DNA of 64,000 nt from Hermatobates lingyangjiaoensis (GCA_026182355.1 JAPFBL010000571.1:62001-126000); one strand, 5' to 3'; counted from the stretch's first letter, positions 9,971 to 21,255 are shown. The notes: a model not told the origin generated them from the letters alone. Numbers and translations are program-made.

Positions 9971-10258
9971 AAAATAGAAAGAGCGACCAAGCACGCCGAA
10001 AACACAACGGCAGAAACGTTTTTAGAGATGAAAATTTAGAGAGAATATTGCTCAGAGAGCTTGTGTGTGTACGCATATTCATGAAAATTTAGAGGGAACA
10101 TTGCTTTTGATGAAGTATGTTACTTCACATTTAAAATGGATCATGGTAAAATATGTTTTTGTTTCAGATAACTACTAGTAAAAAAAAGACAGTTACTTAG
10201 TGTTCAGAATATTCCTACTTTTTGAGAAAAAATGTACTGTAGCCATCTGGCTATTTAC

Positions 10259-10497
10259 CATTCTTGACCCCAGCTCTTCATTTCTTGACAGAGAAACAAA
10301 ACTGCACTAAAGACCATGTGTTCAGCAATGTGAGGACTGCTGACTAAGAAGACTTCATGGAGCTCTGGAGGTTTGAAGGATTTATCGTCCATCAACACAA
10401 GGCCAACGGCGTGAAATTGCGCTAGGTTTTCAACTACTAGCAATGCGTGGTCTTCGTCTAAGCCGAGGTGTTTGGGAAACATTTTATAACCAAGTGG
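10259..10497 (-). CDS. EcKL gene 1, middle kinase exon
   Basis: Exon of 239 nt, exactly the length of the equivalent exon in gene 2 (37107-37345). It continues the DLK end of the previous exon with PLGYKMF and contains HALLVVENLAQFHAVGL, the family's conserved 'lakfHa' helix region. Acceptor TTTCAAG and donor ATG|GTAAAT. It ends in phase 2 inside a Trp codon. Confidence 0.85.
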
Positions 10498-10984
10498 CTT
10501 GAAATGAAAAACAACAAAATATTTTTTTAAAAAAAAATAATAAAAATTTTCAACATATTTACATAACATAATATATATGATTCATTTTATAAGATTATAG
10601 ACTCATGTGTAAATACAACAATCGAATGACTGTCTGTGTGCCCATTCGCGCTACAGAAATCACCAACTGATATTCAATTTGAAAGCAAGAAGTTTCTTAA
10701 AACTTTAAGGTCAAGTTATGGTGTAAAAATATTTCAACGGTTTAGGTCAATATAAATTAAGACAGTGTGAATATATTAAGGGAGCAGCGTTATGGCAGTT
10801 TATTTATAACTTTAACGAGCTGTACTCTATTTTATGTATTCTATTAATATACTAAAATAGCATCGTCATTCAACGATTGATAAACTCTATTGATAAACTG
10901 AAAAACTCTATGAGAATGACTTTTAAGTCATAAATTTAAATTTTCAAATAGTATAAGCCACAAATACTATGAACATAAATACAT

Positions 10985-11315
10985 ATAAAGGACATTAGTC
11001 CTTTCCTACGCTTTCACCCTTTTAAAAATACCACTCTTCCCTCCCACTCTTCTCAACTCCTCACCAGATGTTTTCTTCATCTAGTGTTTAGTTGGGTTTT
11101 TGACTCTGACGAAGACCGCTTGTTACGGTTGAAAGTTCTTAGTCTTGTTTTCCCATTTCTTATTGTGGTTTGATCATATATATATATATATATAAATCAA
11201 ACCACAATATGAAATGGGGAAAAAAAACTAAGCTCTTTCAACCGTAACAACGGTTTCACTGGTCTTAGGGTTTCTACCCCTAACACTTTCTGGTCTTCGT
11301 CAGAGTGGAATCATA
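10985..11315. mobile_element. PLE-derived element, family D, with extra internal segment
   Basis: 10985-11095 matches 49190-49290 (reverse complement), an internal segment missing from most family D hairpins. A plus-arm core is at 11102-11144. A minus arm follows after (TA)n at 11178-11200. Confidence 0.6.
11102..11144 (+). ncRNA. Hammerhead core, family D
   Basis: Stem I GACT/AGTC, CTGACGA, extra A, stem II GACCG/CGGTT, GAA. The stem III block reads AGTTCT instead of the usual AGATCT, so the palindrome has a central mismatch. Confidence 0.6.
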
Positions 11316-11388
11316 GTAGATTTGCTCGTATAAATAGTTTAATTTATAAATTTATATACAGCAATCAAGTATACTTAGTTTAGAGGGG

Positions 11389-11710
11389 CCAGGTTAGCTC
11401 AGGGGTTAACGTACTCGCCTTTGGGCTGGTAGTCCGGGGTTCAATCCCCACCTTTTCCTCGATTTATTTACCTTGGGGGTGAATAAATGTGACTACGTCG
11501 TTGTATCCTCCCCTTGGAGAGGACGTTAAGCCGTCTATTTCAAACCTATACGATACCAGGTACTCGTTAAATATCCCTACTCAAAATGCACTCGAGTTAG
11601 GCAAAATTTATGACTCGCAATGTAGAATCTGTAGAATCACCGATGAAACAAAAAGCCGGTGAACGGCTGACGTTATCACCCGCTAAGGGATCGGTTTAAA
11701 CATTAAAAAA
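11389..11710 (+). mobile_element. tRNA-derived SINE, full length (copy 2)
   Basis: The most complete copy. tRNA-like head with box A (TTAGCTCAGGGGTTAACG) and box B (GGGGTTCAATCCC), body ACGTTAAGCCGTC, CTCGTTAAATATCCCTACTC, and 3' domain GCCGGTGAACGGCTGACG ending near AACATT and an A-rich tail. It lies in an intron of EcKL gene 1. Confidence 0.85.
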
Positions 11711-12160
11711 AATAATTAATTTAAAATAGTAAAATAGTTCGGTAATAAACAAAAGATTCGAATAGTTGGTTGGCATTGTATTTCTATATTGTATGTATGT
11801 TTAGATACTAACTATACAATTGTAAATATCCATGCTAACTACACTACCAGTAGAATTAATTTAAACTACTTTAATAATTAAAACACGTTGATGAACTGAG
11901 ACCTAACAAAAATGAAAACGATAAATATTTAATCTTATAAATAATTGATAACTGTATTGAATAAATGACGGTCTGACATATTTAGCTGATTCTTAATAAA
12001 TAATTAACATTCTGAAAAGCTGGAGAATGGGAGCGAAAATTTACTATAAAATGATGGGTTTATATTTTAATAAACTTTGTTATATTAATGAGCATTAATA
12101 ACACTTATCAAACATATTAGTGGGAATAATAAAAAAACCGACCTTCGAGCTTATTAATAC

Positions 12161-12277
12161 CTTTAAATCTTCAAAAAGCATGTTGCTATCCTGCGCTCCT
12201 ATAAGTTGGGGCCAAGTCATTTCTTCTCCCATCCTCTTGTACAAAGCTTCCATTTCTTTGAGAACAATTGTATACAT
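12161..12277 (-). CDS. EcKL gene 1, exon with 'EDL' segment
   Basis: Exon of 117 nt (39 codons, phase 0 at both ends). It starts MYTIVLKEMEALY straight after a CAG acceptor, which completes the family's 'E..mY..vL' segment across the splice. It ends LFEDLK before a GTATTA donor; L-x-D-L is the conserved hinge of APH-type kinases. The gene 2 counterpart is 39906-40031. Confidence 0.85.
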
Positions 12278-13434
12278 CTGAAAAAAACATGAAACTTTTA
12301 TTATTTTATTGTTATTATCTCATAAAGTATTAATCTTTCCTACATATATTTCAATTATTTTACAATGAAGTCAGAAAGTAATAAACTTTCCTGCATTCGA
12401 ACTTTGTTTAAAAACTGTTTCCAACTGAATAAACATTTATAAGAAAATTTTTTTTTTTGGTATTTTCGATTACTTCTACTACAATTACATGTATTTAGAA
12501 GTAATTTTGTTTCAGGGTTTGTCCTTTAGCTGTTTGATTTTATAACGGAAATCAGGTGGACACCCATCAGTGGCACTCTGTGACTATATTTAATCTTTAT
12601 TACGACAGAAGGTCATGTAGACATTGCCGTTTTAGCCATCTTTGGAGGTATGTGAAAATTACTAGTAAGGAAAATTCTGAGCAAGTGGGTTTGGATGAGT
12701 TGAGAGTTTACTGTCGAATAGTTTGTAGCGGTAAAAAAAATACTATATCCTCAAAGAAAACAGTAATAAATGTGTGTGGAATATATAGCTTTAATTTATT
12801 TTCTTAACTGCTACATATGTATATGATTATAACATCATAAGAATGTTAGAAGAGGAGTCTTTGCCTAGATTTTGAGGGAATCTTTGATCCCATTCAATCT
12901 GACAGTGAGGTTATCGCCTTGAAAAGGAAATGATTTTTGGAAAACCATACCTCCAACCAGTAAAAGGTAGATATAATTCTTGAAGAAACATTTTGAAGTA
13001 AAGAGAGAAATTTAAATGCAAAGTTGATTTTAATAAGAAGAAAAGGAAACCAGAAGGTCAGATACAGTAGGACTGCGATGAGTTGAATGAGTTTAATGAT
13101 TATATCAATGATTAAATCAATGATTTAAAATTTATTATAACTGACTAAATGTTTATAGCTACAATGAAAGAAATGAAATCATTAAATTTATTAGTATTAA
13201 CTGTGATAATACTTTAGCAGAACGTGTAATACAATTTCATCAAGATAGATTTAAAATGCAAAGAAATATTAATTGATTATAAAAAAATTCAGTATTATGA
13301 TTACTTAAAGGGACATTATGTGTAAGCCACTCAGGAATTTTAACTTTATAACCATTTTTAATTAAAATTCAATCAGAAACAAATTATTAGTTCTAAACAA
13401 TTTAACATGACTGTAGTTTGAATTTTGTACATAC
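12278..13434. other. Intron of EcKL gene 1, no other feature seen
   Basis: About 1.16 kb of AT-rich DNA. A plus-strand ORF at 12556-12807 is not supported by any recognisable similarity. Confidence 0.65.
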
Positions 13435-13698
13435 CTCTATCTCGGTGCGGAACAATTTCGATGAGTCCTCTACCTGAACCCCTGAAGGGTTCACTATCAT
13501 CTTCTTCAATACAACAAATTTTGTTTCAATGCCTTTGTTTGTTTTCGTTTCTAATATAATTCTTAATAAATCGCTGGTAAAGTTTTCATATTTACCAACG
13601 GCTGGTTCAACTTTTATTGATAATATTTCCAAAATCTCATTACTCCAGTCGTGTTTCTTTACTATTGATGTAAGCCAGTCAGTATTGATAGAATGGTC
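13435..13698 (-). CDS. EcKL gene 1, N-lobe exon
   Basis: Exon of 264 nt (88 codons, phase 0). It encodes the N-lobe of an ecdysteroid-kinase-like protein: TDWLTSIVKKHDW, then KVEPAVGKYENFTSDLLRI (the family's glycine/asparagine 'G.NY.S' ATP-site loop) and FVVLKK (the ATP-binding Lys strand), ending FRTEIE at a GTATGT donor. Acceptor TTTATAG. It has no in-frame ATG, unlike gene 2's first coding exon, so the start must lie in an upstream exon I could not identify, or the gene is incomplete. Confidence 0.85.
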
Positions 13699-14224
13699 CT
13701 ATAAAAATAAAAGTCATTGTGCGATATATGATAAAAACTACTATAGCAAAAACAAAATTTACATTAATTCTCATTTTCTTGAAAATCAAATTGAAAAAAA
13801 AAATGAAGAGAATATTTACGTACAAAGCAACAGATGGATCAATAAATGATGCAAAACAATATGTTACAATTATTTTTTTTTCAGAAATATTGCTTAGACA
13901 ATCTACACAGTGTGTTTCACCGGCCAAAAATACGGTGTAGCCGGTTTTCCATTGTCATCTCTTCCGGGTGATTTAACAGGAAATTCCTGACTGTAATTAT
14001 GCGCCAGTTAATTGTTTATTCCTAGAGTATATTTTAGAATTTTTGTTTTTCATATATTCAATAGTTTTTCAAGTTAAAATAAAATTCGATACCAATATAT
14101 ATGTATAACTGAAAAAAACAACACACAAAGAACAAGAACCACTTACTGGATCAATTATTACTACATCAGCAAGAGATTTGAAGGAAAGAAGAAGAGGAAC
14201 GTGCGTTCAGAACTGTGGGTGGAT

Positions 14225-14470
14225 AGCATGGCCTTGAAATCGTAACAAGATTTCACATAATCACGTGAAATAACAATCAATGATCAAACCACAATGACAA
14301 ATGAGAAAAAAAACTAAGATCTTTCAACCGGAACAAGCGGTCTTTCTAAAAGTCAAAAACCCAACTGAAAAAAAATCGGTTGGTTTTTTGACTCTGACTC
14401 TGACCACTTGTTGTGGTTGAAAGATCTTAGTCTTTTTTCCCCATTTCATATTATGGTTTCATTATTGATT
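14225..14470. mobile_element. Inverted-repeat PLE-derived element, family D
   Basis: Minus arm 14228-14362 and plus arm 14370-14465 share GATCAAACCACAAT, GACTAAGATCTTTCAAC and GTTGGTTTTTTGACTC. The cores have several substitutions. (TA)n follows. Confidence 0.6.
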
Positions 14471-14484
14471 ATATATATATATAT

Positions 14485-14885
14485 ATATGCATTTAAAAAC
14501 TTTATGTCTGATTCCACTTGATTTAACTTCGTCGAATATTTTTCCAAATTTCGAAATCTTTTCTTCATTTCTGGGTTCAACTTAAAAATTAAATCACCAT
14601 ATTTGTTTGAATTCTTATTGGACATGTTTCGGTGTTACACCCACCATGTTCAGCAAAACAAGAAATTAAAACTACACATAACAAATTGGCTGAAGATGGT
14701 GGATGTAACACTGAAACATGTCCAATAAGAATTCAAACAAATATGGTGATTTAATTTTTAAGTTAAACCCAAAAAATGAAGAAAATATTTCAAAATTTGG
14801 AGAAATATTCGACGAAGTTAAATCAAGTGGAATCAGACATAAAGTTTTTAAATGCATGTAACCAAGAAGGACTGCTCCCAACTTT
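14485..14885. mobile_element. Inverted PLE terminal repeat with start of ORF, family K
   Basis: Two arms of about 165 bp. Reading outward from the core at 14686-14725, the plus arm is open for a PLE N-terminus-like peptide (segments KYGDLIFKLNP, IFDEVKSSGIRHKVF, then CNQEGLLPTF in a shifted frame, resembling the 'FL..C...g..P.f' block). (TA)n flanks both sides. Confidence 0.6.
14686..14725 (+). ncRNA. Hammerhead core, family K
   Basis: CTGAAGA, extra T, stem II with GTG/CAC, GAA, palindrome ACATGT, cleavable C. Stem I pairs only partly (TTGG against CAAT). The minus partner near 14623-14660 has CTGAACA. Confidence 0.55.
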
Positions 14886-14999
14886 TACTAATATATATAT
14901 ATATATTTGCGTATGATGGTAGCAAATCCTCACGTAAACATCTTTCATTTAAGAACACAGCAGCCTCTAAACACTTTAATGAACTTTAATGTAACATAT

Positions 15000-15056
15000 A
15001 TATATATATTATATATATATATATTATATATATATATATATATAATATATATATAA
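15000..15056. repeat. (TA)n tract
   Basis: Broken (TA)n of about 55 bp between two PLE-derived hairpins. Confidence 0.85.
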
Positions 15057-15180
15057 CAAGATTTCACATAAGCATGTGAAATAACAATCAATCATAAAAA
15101 AACACAATATGAAATGGGGAGAAAAAGACTAAGATCTTAGTATTTTTTCCCCATTTCATATTGTGGTTTAATCGTATATA
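15052..15180. mobile_element. Family D hairpin with arms joined at the stem III palindrome
   Basis: The outer blocks of both arms are present. The ribozyme box and stem II are missing on both sides. The arms meet in GACTAAGATCTTAGT, so the AGATCT palindrome is shared by both. Confidence 0.65.
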
Positions 15181-15194
15181 TATATATATATATA

Positions 15195-15390
15195 CCATGT
15201 TAAATGAAAAACGGTCCGGCAGGACAGATAACAGTATGTAATATTTCACTTTTCAATATTTCGACCGTAATGGCGGTCGTCCTCAGGAGAAGAAGTGAAT
15301 TGACGGAGGGACGACCGCCATTACGGTCAAAATATTGAAATGTGAGTCTTTGTTATGTTTCAGTCTATGTGTCTGTTTATTTTAAGTATA
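15195..15390. mobile_element. Inverted-repeat PLE-derived element, family C3
   Basis: Second copy of the 6900-7165 element, with CTCAGGAGAAGAAGTGAATT in the centre and (TA)n on both ends. The minus core at 15249-15292 is intact; the plus arm lacks the box. Confidence 0.65.
15249..15292 (-). ncRNA. Hammerhead ribozyme core, family C3
   Basis: Same layout as 7008-7051: stem I CTTCTC/GAAAAG, CTGAGGA, GACCG/CGGTC, GAA, ATAT, cleavable T. Confidence 0.62.
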
Positions 15391-15399
15391 TATATATAT

Positions 15400-16200
15400 A
15401 TATTAGCATTCTATGTAATACAACTGCAGAACTATATTCAAGGACTGATGTCAGTGACAGATAGTTAAATGTATAACTAGGACACAATTTTCTTTCATTT
15501 GTGATTACTATGCATATTGGTAGTTATTTCAACATTCCAAGTTAGTTAGTTTGATGCCATTATGACAAGCATGAGGAAAGCATCCCATGTATGATTACAT
15601 AGATTAGATAATAACACTTGATACTTACGACTGAGACCAAAGTGAGGTAATGTTTAGATGGATATGTCGGACAGTCGGTAAATTGTTTAATCACACCACT
15701 CAATTGACGGCTATTTTTGAAGGTCGCATAATTATTTTAGTAGACATAGGATGTCTGTTCAATTGGTATTGTAAAGAAAATACTATAGGTCCACTAATTT
15801 GCTATTTAAAAAAAGGAATAATTAATTTTTGAAAACATTTGGAAAACTGTATTAAGCAAAACTAATCCCTGGATCCCGTTTTGACATCTGCTCTCAATCG
15901 CTCCACCTACATTTTATACTTTGTTCAAGAATAGAAGATGTGGAATCATATTAAACTTTATCAAAAGAAGATATTATTTCACGTTTAATGTATGTGAAAA
16001 GAAATCAGACATTTAGGCAAGAAACATCATAGATCGATATTTGAATATACTTTAAAAAAAAAATTACTCTTGTTGAAAATATATGTAAAATAGTAAGATT
16101 AATAAATAGATCAATTTGTTAAACGAGAATCCCTCTTTTGATTCGCTAATATTTCCACTACCTTTTAATAATTAGAGATCCCCCCGACTCAGAGCTAGTA
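15400..16200. other. AT-rich DNA, nothing recognised
   Basis: About 800 bp with no supported gene or repeat. Confidence 0.5.
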
Positions 16201-16212
16201 CATACTATAGGA

Positions 16213-16262
16213 TTTTTTATACGACTATACGTAGTAGCTTCTGAACTGGTAGATCCGGGGTT
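16213..16262 (+). mobile_element. tRNA-derived SINE, 5' piece (copy 3)
   Basis: Contains GCTTCTGAACTGGTAGATCC and GGGGTT of the SINE head, then stops abruptly where a hAT element starts. The rest resumes at 17274. Confidence 0.6.
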
Positions 16263-17273
16263 CAGCATGGGCAACTGTTTGTCACCTGCGGGCCGCACCT
16301 TACTATTTTCGAGTGGGCGAGGGCGCATGATGATACACATATGCAAGAAATATTACTTTTCCATACATACTTTTTTTTCACTTTGTTTTTATTTGTTTTA
16401 CTGTCGCAGGCCTGATTTTATTTTTCTTTCCATTATTTTACTTTATTTATTTCTTTATAAATGTTCAAATGACATAAATTCTCTCATCATTCCTTTATAA
16501 ATTCTCCATCACTGTAGGTTTTCGAATACTTAGCAATTTTTTCTGCAACGATGTAACTGGCTTGCACAATATCATTATTCTTATTCTGTTTCTTAACAAA
16601 AAACGTTTTCTGTCCTATCAAGGCATTTCTCAGTTTTTCAACTTTTTCTTCTCTTGGTCGACCAGTAAGATTGTGATATGAAGGATGTTTTGTCAAGTAG
16701 TCTTTTCAAATTATACTCCTTCAATACACTAATTACATCTGAACAAACGAGGCACACTGGTTTCTCTTTCCACATCACAAAAAAATAGTCTATCGTCCAC
16801 TTATCTTGAAACACACGACCTTCATCAATTACCTTTCTTTTCTTCGACATACTTGGGGTTCAAATATTTCAAAAAATGTATTCTTGGCTGTGTGGATACA
16901 AGGAGAACTATGCTCTTCATGGGTTGATAGAAATGGAATGAATGACAATAATGATTTGCTCCCTTTTATATGGAAACACAAGACAAAAAGTGAAAGCATA
17001 CGGACTAATCCCCAGTAAATCTCCAAACTGACCGACAGACTATTAACTAGGATTAAGATTCTGGTTAAAAGGGGGGTGAGATAAATATCTTTTCCCAGTG
17101 GGATTTCCGCGGTTAAATTGATTTTCCAGGCCCGATAATCCTCCTTGGGATAACCTTCGACTGAGAAAGGAATTTTGAAGACGAAGGCTGGGCATTTACT
17201 AATTTGAGTTTTTTTGTTTTTTGTTTTTTAAGAAACCTAAAAGGCTCCGCGGGCCGCAGGTTGCCCATGCGTG
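16263..17273 (-). mobile_element. hAT-type DNA transposon, internally decayed
   Basis: The ends are inverted: left CAGCATGGGCAAC with CCTGCGGGCCGCA just inside, right (reverse complement) CACGCATGGGCAACCTGCGG. This GGGCAACCTGCGGCCCGC terminus is typical of hAT elements. A transposase-type ORF remnant lies inside on the minus strand. It is inserted into a SINE. An exact 8-bp target duplication is not visible (CCGGGGTT versus CTATAACC). Confidence 0.7.
16489..16850 (-). pseudogene. hAT transposase N-terminus (GTF2I-repeat / ZBED-like), frameshifted
   Basis: Two overlapping minus-strand frames together give the N-terminal zinc-finger region of a GTF2IRD2-like hAT transposase. Visible blocks are GRVFQDKW, KPVCLVC with a paired Cys, VLKEYNLKR, then after a frameshift near 16690-16710 TKHPSYHNLTG, the FFVKKQNKN region and ASYIVAEKIAKYSKTYSDGEFIKE, ending at a stop. 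The catalytic core and dimerisation domain are absent. No activity is possible. Confidence 0.75.
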
Positions 17274-17445
17274 CTATAACCCTCGATTTATTTGCGTTTG
17301 AGGTGAGTAAATCTGAGCCCATGATTCCTTGTAGTGGACGTTAAGACATCAGATACTTGTTAAAGATCCCTAGTCTATATACATTTTACAGTTAAGCAAG
17401 ATTTTTTAATTTCTAATGTAGAACGTTCAATGTGTAGTATTACAA
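17274..17445 (+). mobile_element. tRNA-derived SINE, 3' piece (copy 3)
   Basis: Resumes at CCCTCGATTTATTTGCG and carries GTGGACGTTAAG, CTTGTTAAAGATCCCTAG and CTAATGTAGAACG blocks. Confidence 0.65.
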
Positions 17446-17764
17446 AGGGTCAATGATCACACGGTGTGTGCTCTCGAGGGTTTCCCATTGCAACCTAACC
17501 TAACATAGTTGACTGCTTGCCGTTGTATGAAAAGCTATTTTACCCGGTGATTATCCAGAAAATAATAAATGATGAGTTTTAGATTCAAGAGAGAACTGTT
17601 TCAGTTTAGCATGTCACAATTTTGAAAAAACCCAAACTAACTCTGGTATCATGTCACATATACAATTATTAATTGATTGACTGTGCAATTTGAAAAATAT
17701 TAATTAATTGTGCAATAGGAAAAGTATTAAGTCTCCACACAAAAAAGTTGATTACAACAAATTA

Positions 17765-17803
17765 AACAACGCATTTCAAACACTTGATGTTCTTCTTCAG
17801 GTT
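17765..17803 (-). ncRNA. Hammerhead core, family H
   Basis: Stem I AAC/GTT, CTGAAGA, extra A, stem II with some mismatches, GAA, ATGCGT, cleavable T. The palindrome has one change compared with the partner. Confidence 0.6.
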
Positions 17804-18255
17804 ACATCTAGAAAAAAATATATATCCATTTAAGAGCTTTGGAAACATAGTAGCGAATTAATTGAAATGAATACATCTGATACTATTGAGTGATAACGGG
17901 AATAATATTAAAATGGCTTAAATTGATTCTTAACTTAAAACTTCATACTGAGACGTGTCTAATTTATACATAAACGAGATTCTTAATTACCTGCTCTGCT
18001 GGGGTGGTTGTTCGGAAGGCTAGACTAAGCATGGACTGAAGGTGTCAACCGACCGGCTTGGTCTCACCTCCCGAATAACTACGCCAGCAGAGCAGGTAAT
18101 TAAGAATCTCTTTTGTGCATAAATTAGACATGTCTCAGTATATAGTTTTAAATTAAGGATCAATGTAAGCCATTTCAATATTATTCCCGTTATCACTCAA
18201 CATTCGCCCTATATTTCCAAAGATCTTAAATGCATATATATGTTTTTCTAGATGT

Positions 18256-18294
18256 AACCTGAAGAAGAACATTAAATGTTCGAAACGCGTTGTT
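18256..18294 (+). ncRNA. Hammerhead ribozyme core, family H
   Basis: Stem I AAC/GTT, CTGAAGA, extra A, stem II GAACAT/ATGTTC around TAA, GAA, palindrome ACGCGT, cleavable T. Every core base is intact and stem II is perfect. Confidence 0.75.
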
Positions 18295-18349
18295 TAGTTT
18301 CAAAGTAATAAACTTTTTTTGTGTGGAGACTTAATACTTTTCCTGAATA

Positions 18350-20595
18350 TTAATTTCTTGTACCCTTGCAACTCTAGTATAGAAGCGATCGACGTATTTG
18401 TTATTTATATTATATTGACGCGAAGCGATTATTTTTAATGTTATATTTAAATGTTTTAGAGTACTTTAATGTTCTTATGTATTTTTACATTTTTATGAAA
18501 AACAAGGTGAAGTGCTGTTACTAAGCAACCTGTGTTTTGTTCTGTGTTTTTGTTTTTTGAGTTGAATTATAAATATATTAAAACTTCTGCTTTTATTTCA
18601 AAATGTTTACTTAATACGAGTAATACCAAATAGTTTAACGCGACAATATATTTAACCTAACGTAAACTAAATAGAATATTTATGATTTATTTTGTCTAGC
18701 ATGTAGTGTTATTTAGCTTAGAAGATACTCAATTATAATTGTATAGTAGTTGTAATGTCTAAAAGATGATTAATGATATGAACTAGATATACATGAATGC
18801 AGAAGTGTTGTTTAAGGAAGGTGGAGGTTTAGAAATACTTCAGAGGGATGTTTAATTGTATGTTCGAAAGGGATATTAATAAATGTGATGAAGGGTGTGC
18901 TACAGGTGAATATGTTTGTGTGTGTTGTGTGTGTATGTGTGTTTGTCTGTGTGTATGTGTTAGTTTAGCATGAGTAGGGGGGGGGGGGGGGGGGGGGTTA
19001 ATGAAGCAATATAGAAGGGAATGGGTCACATTTAGTGAAATCACCTACTCCTCCCACTCGCCCCAACAATACCAGGCGCTTCATTTGAGGACATCAGTTG
19101 GACACATGCGTAGGGACTAGTTTGTAAATTTAGTGACAGCAATAAGCAACAAACGTGTACAGATTGTTAGCATAATTGACATACATTTCATTCTGAGTTA
19201 AACTGAGCAGAAGTTTTTGGGGGTTTTGGAAGGGTGTGAGAGGAGATAGAACCATATGCAATCCGCCAACCCCCTCCTCTCACCCCAAACAAAAAACAAA
19301 TGGCCTAAATCTAATGAAATGGCCTCTCATTTCAGCTTACAATTGCCAATTGAAATTTCTACTGCTTTTAATTATTTCCCGCTTTAAATCGTGATCTGTT
19401 GCAATTTCGAAAAAAAAAATGAGTATTAACTGTTACTGAATGACTTTTGATAAACAACAGTTTAACTTTTGATAAATCTGAAAAAAAGAACCTTCGCAAT
19501 TAAAATTAACATTTTAGGGGAAATATTACGTAAAAATGTTTTCTGTAAAACATAGATCTATCCGGTTTTTAAGAATATACAACAAAATTGAAGATTTGGT
19601 TATCATTCATGGTAGCCCTTTTTCACGTTTTGATGTTTTGTCTGTGACTGGCTGACTGCTCACAGCCTGGCAATGGATGAGTAGCCCATGCTGCATGATT
19701 GACCAGTCAGACCTCATGACTTAGCAACCTAAGTCAGGTTAGCTTAGGTTACAGTGTTCGTTCCAAAAGTGAACTAACATAAGCTAAAGATATGTCCTTT
19801 GTCATACCACACAACTGACTGACTTAGAAAGGATTGTGTTGTTAGAGGATACCCTACAAGAGATAGCTAAAGTGAAATATAAACGACCGTTATACCCGAT
19901 TTAGAGCTGACACGACCTGACTGACAGTTGTATGGACAAGTCCCCAGAAACTACTCTATGGTTACTGGTAGAACCAGTAACTTTTTAAGCACGTAGTGAG
20001 TCAGATGTGACTCACCAAAGCATTTATGGTGACTTATATCAATAAAATTAGTATAATTATTATTAGTATACAAACATTATCTTTACAGGTATACAGTAAA
20101 TTACTATAAGCCAAATATTTCTCTTTTGAGGTAAAATGGATAAACAAACAAAAGTCTCCACACTCATTTGTGTGATGTAAATTTTAAAATAATGAAAATT
20201 ATAATAAATACATTTGAAATTAATAATATGAAATTGATGCAAATATTGACGTTACTTCTTCAACAGGTATTTATCCCTTGGATTAGACAACTATCAGACC
20301 CTCTTGAAGATGCACAAAGCACGTAATCTGTTGGGTGATTATAACACCGACTCACGAGGTAAAACCGACTTTTGTAATAAATTTATCTTTTAATTTAGTT
20401 TGTATGTTTCATTTATACATTTTTCTCTCTTTTTTGGAAAACCTTTGAAAAAAAAAATTGAGTATAGATCAAAATGAGAACATTTAGAGTTTAATTTGAA
20501 GTTGGAGAAACAGACCGTTTCCCTCTATACATCTACTTACTTATTTATTTAGCAAACGGTGAATAATTTCTTAATGTTCATATATAGTATATGCT
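18350..20595. other. No gene recognised; poly-G run
   Basis: About 2.2 kb. It contains a run of about 21 G near 18977-18998 beside GT-rich DNA at 18910-18960, and pieces near 19640-19940 with CAGCCTGGCAATGGATGAG that I could not assign. Confidence 0.5.
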
Positions 20596-20599
20596 TCAG

Positions 20600-20880
20600 A
20601 GTAAACTATAGATACACAGTAAATAAATAATACACTTACAGTCTATAATTTTTGGTTTAACCGTCATCAGAAGAGAAGAGATAGGGATACCAAACGCACT
20701 TACGAAGCGATGGTTGTAGACCCCATCTGTTTTTCCCAGGGTCTCCAACCATTGCTTCGCAAGTGTGTTTGGTGTCTCTATCTCTTCTCTTCTGATGGTG
20801 GTTAAACCAAAAATTAGAGTCTGAAACTGTGTTTTCCTATTTACCATGTATATTTTGTTTGTCCATTTGTTGTCCTTTGT
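20600..20880. mobile_element. Inverted-repeat PLE-derived element, family B
   Basis: Two arms of about 120 bp with AGTCTATAATTTTTGG and complement. Cores altered (CTGATGG). Short central spacer near 20725-20740. Confidence 0.6.
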
Positions 20881-20917
20881 GGATTGTTTTCTTGATTATA
20901 ATATATATATATATATA

Positions 20918-21028
20918 TGTTCAAAACCACAATATGAAATGGGGAAAAAAGACTAAAATCTTTCAACCGTAACAAGCGGTTTTCGTCAGAGTTAAAAACA
21001 CAATGTGTTTATTGTGAAATCTTTATAT
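20918..21028 (-). mobile_element. PLE-derived fragment, family D
   Basis: Minus arm with GACTAAAATCTTTCAACCG and CGGTTTTCGTCAGAG, then a truncated opposite end (TTTATTGTGAAATCTTT) before (TA)n. Confidence 0.55.
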
Positions 21029-21034
21029 ATATAT

Positions 21035-21249
21035 ATATAAGATTACACATAAACACTTGAAATAACAATCAATGATAGTACCACAATATGAAGTGGGAAA
21101 ACAAGACTAAGATCTTTCAACAGTAACAAGCGATCTTCGTCAGAGTTGGGTCGTCGTCCAGTTGGGTTTTTGACTCTGACGAAGACCACTTGTTACTGTT
21201 GAAAGATCTTAGTCTTGTTTTCCTATTTCATATTGTGGTTTTATCATTG

Positions 21250-21255
<6 letters not shown>
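21035..21255. mobile_element. Inverted-repeat PLE-derived element, family D
   Basis: Both arms of about 100 bp present, (TA)n at each end. Cores 21105-21147 (minus) and 21172-21214 (plus). Inner spacer GTTGGGTCGTCGTCCAGTTG. Confidence 0.7.
21172..21214 (+). ncRNA. Hammerhead ribozyme core, family D
   Basis: Stem I GACT/AGTC, CTGACGA, extra A, stem II based on GACC and GTT with a mismatch, GAA, palindrome AGATCT, cleavable T. The minus partner at 21105-21147 is similar. Confidence 0.62.

Larger units (their letters stand above)
8735..10258. other. Intron of EcKL gene 1
   Basis: About 1.5 kb intron. It holds PLE-derived units at 9055-9290 (family E), 9425-9520 (L), 9655-9835 (C1) and 9850-9990 (B2). 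Confidence 0.75.
10498..12160. other. Intron of EcKL gene 1
   Basis: Contains the long family D element at 10985-11315 and the SINE at 11389-11710. Otherwise AT-rich with nothing else recognised. Confidence 0.7.
17720..18345. mobile_element. Inverted-repeat PLE-derived element, family H, long arms
   Basis: Arms of about 265 bp face each other around a spacer of about 60 bp near 18020-18075 (GCTGGGGTGGTTGTTCGG and CCGAATAACTACGCCAGC border it). The outer block GTCTCCACACAAAAAAGTT marks both ends. Cores at 17765-17803 (minus) and 18256-18294 (plus). This is one of the longest and best preserved foldbacks here; unlike most it has no (TA)n at its outer ends. Confidence 0.75.

Noticed and set aside
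11389..11470. tRNA gene at the head of SINE copies
   Set aside because: Boxes A and B are present but the acceptor stem does not pair and each copy continues into the SINE body. These are tRNA-derived SINE heads.
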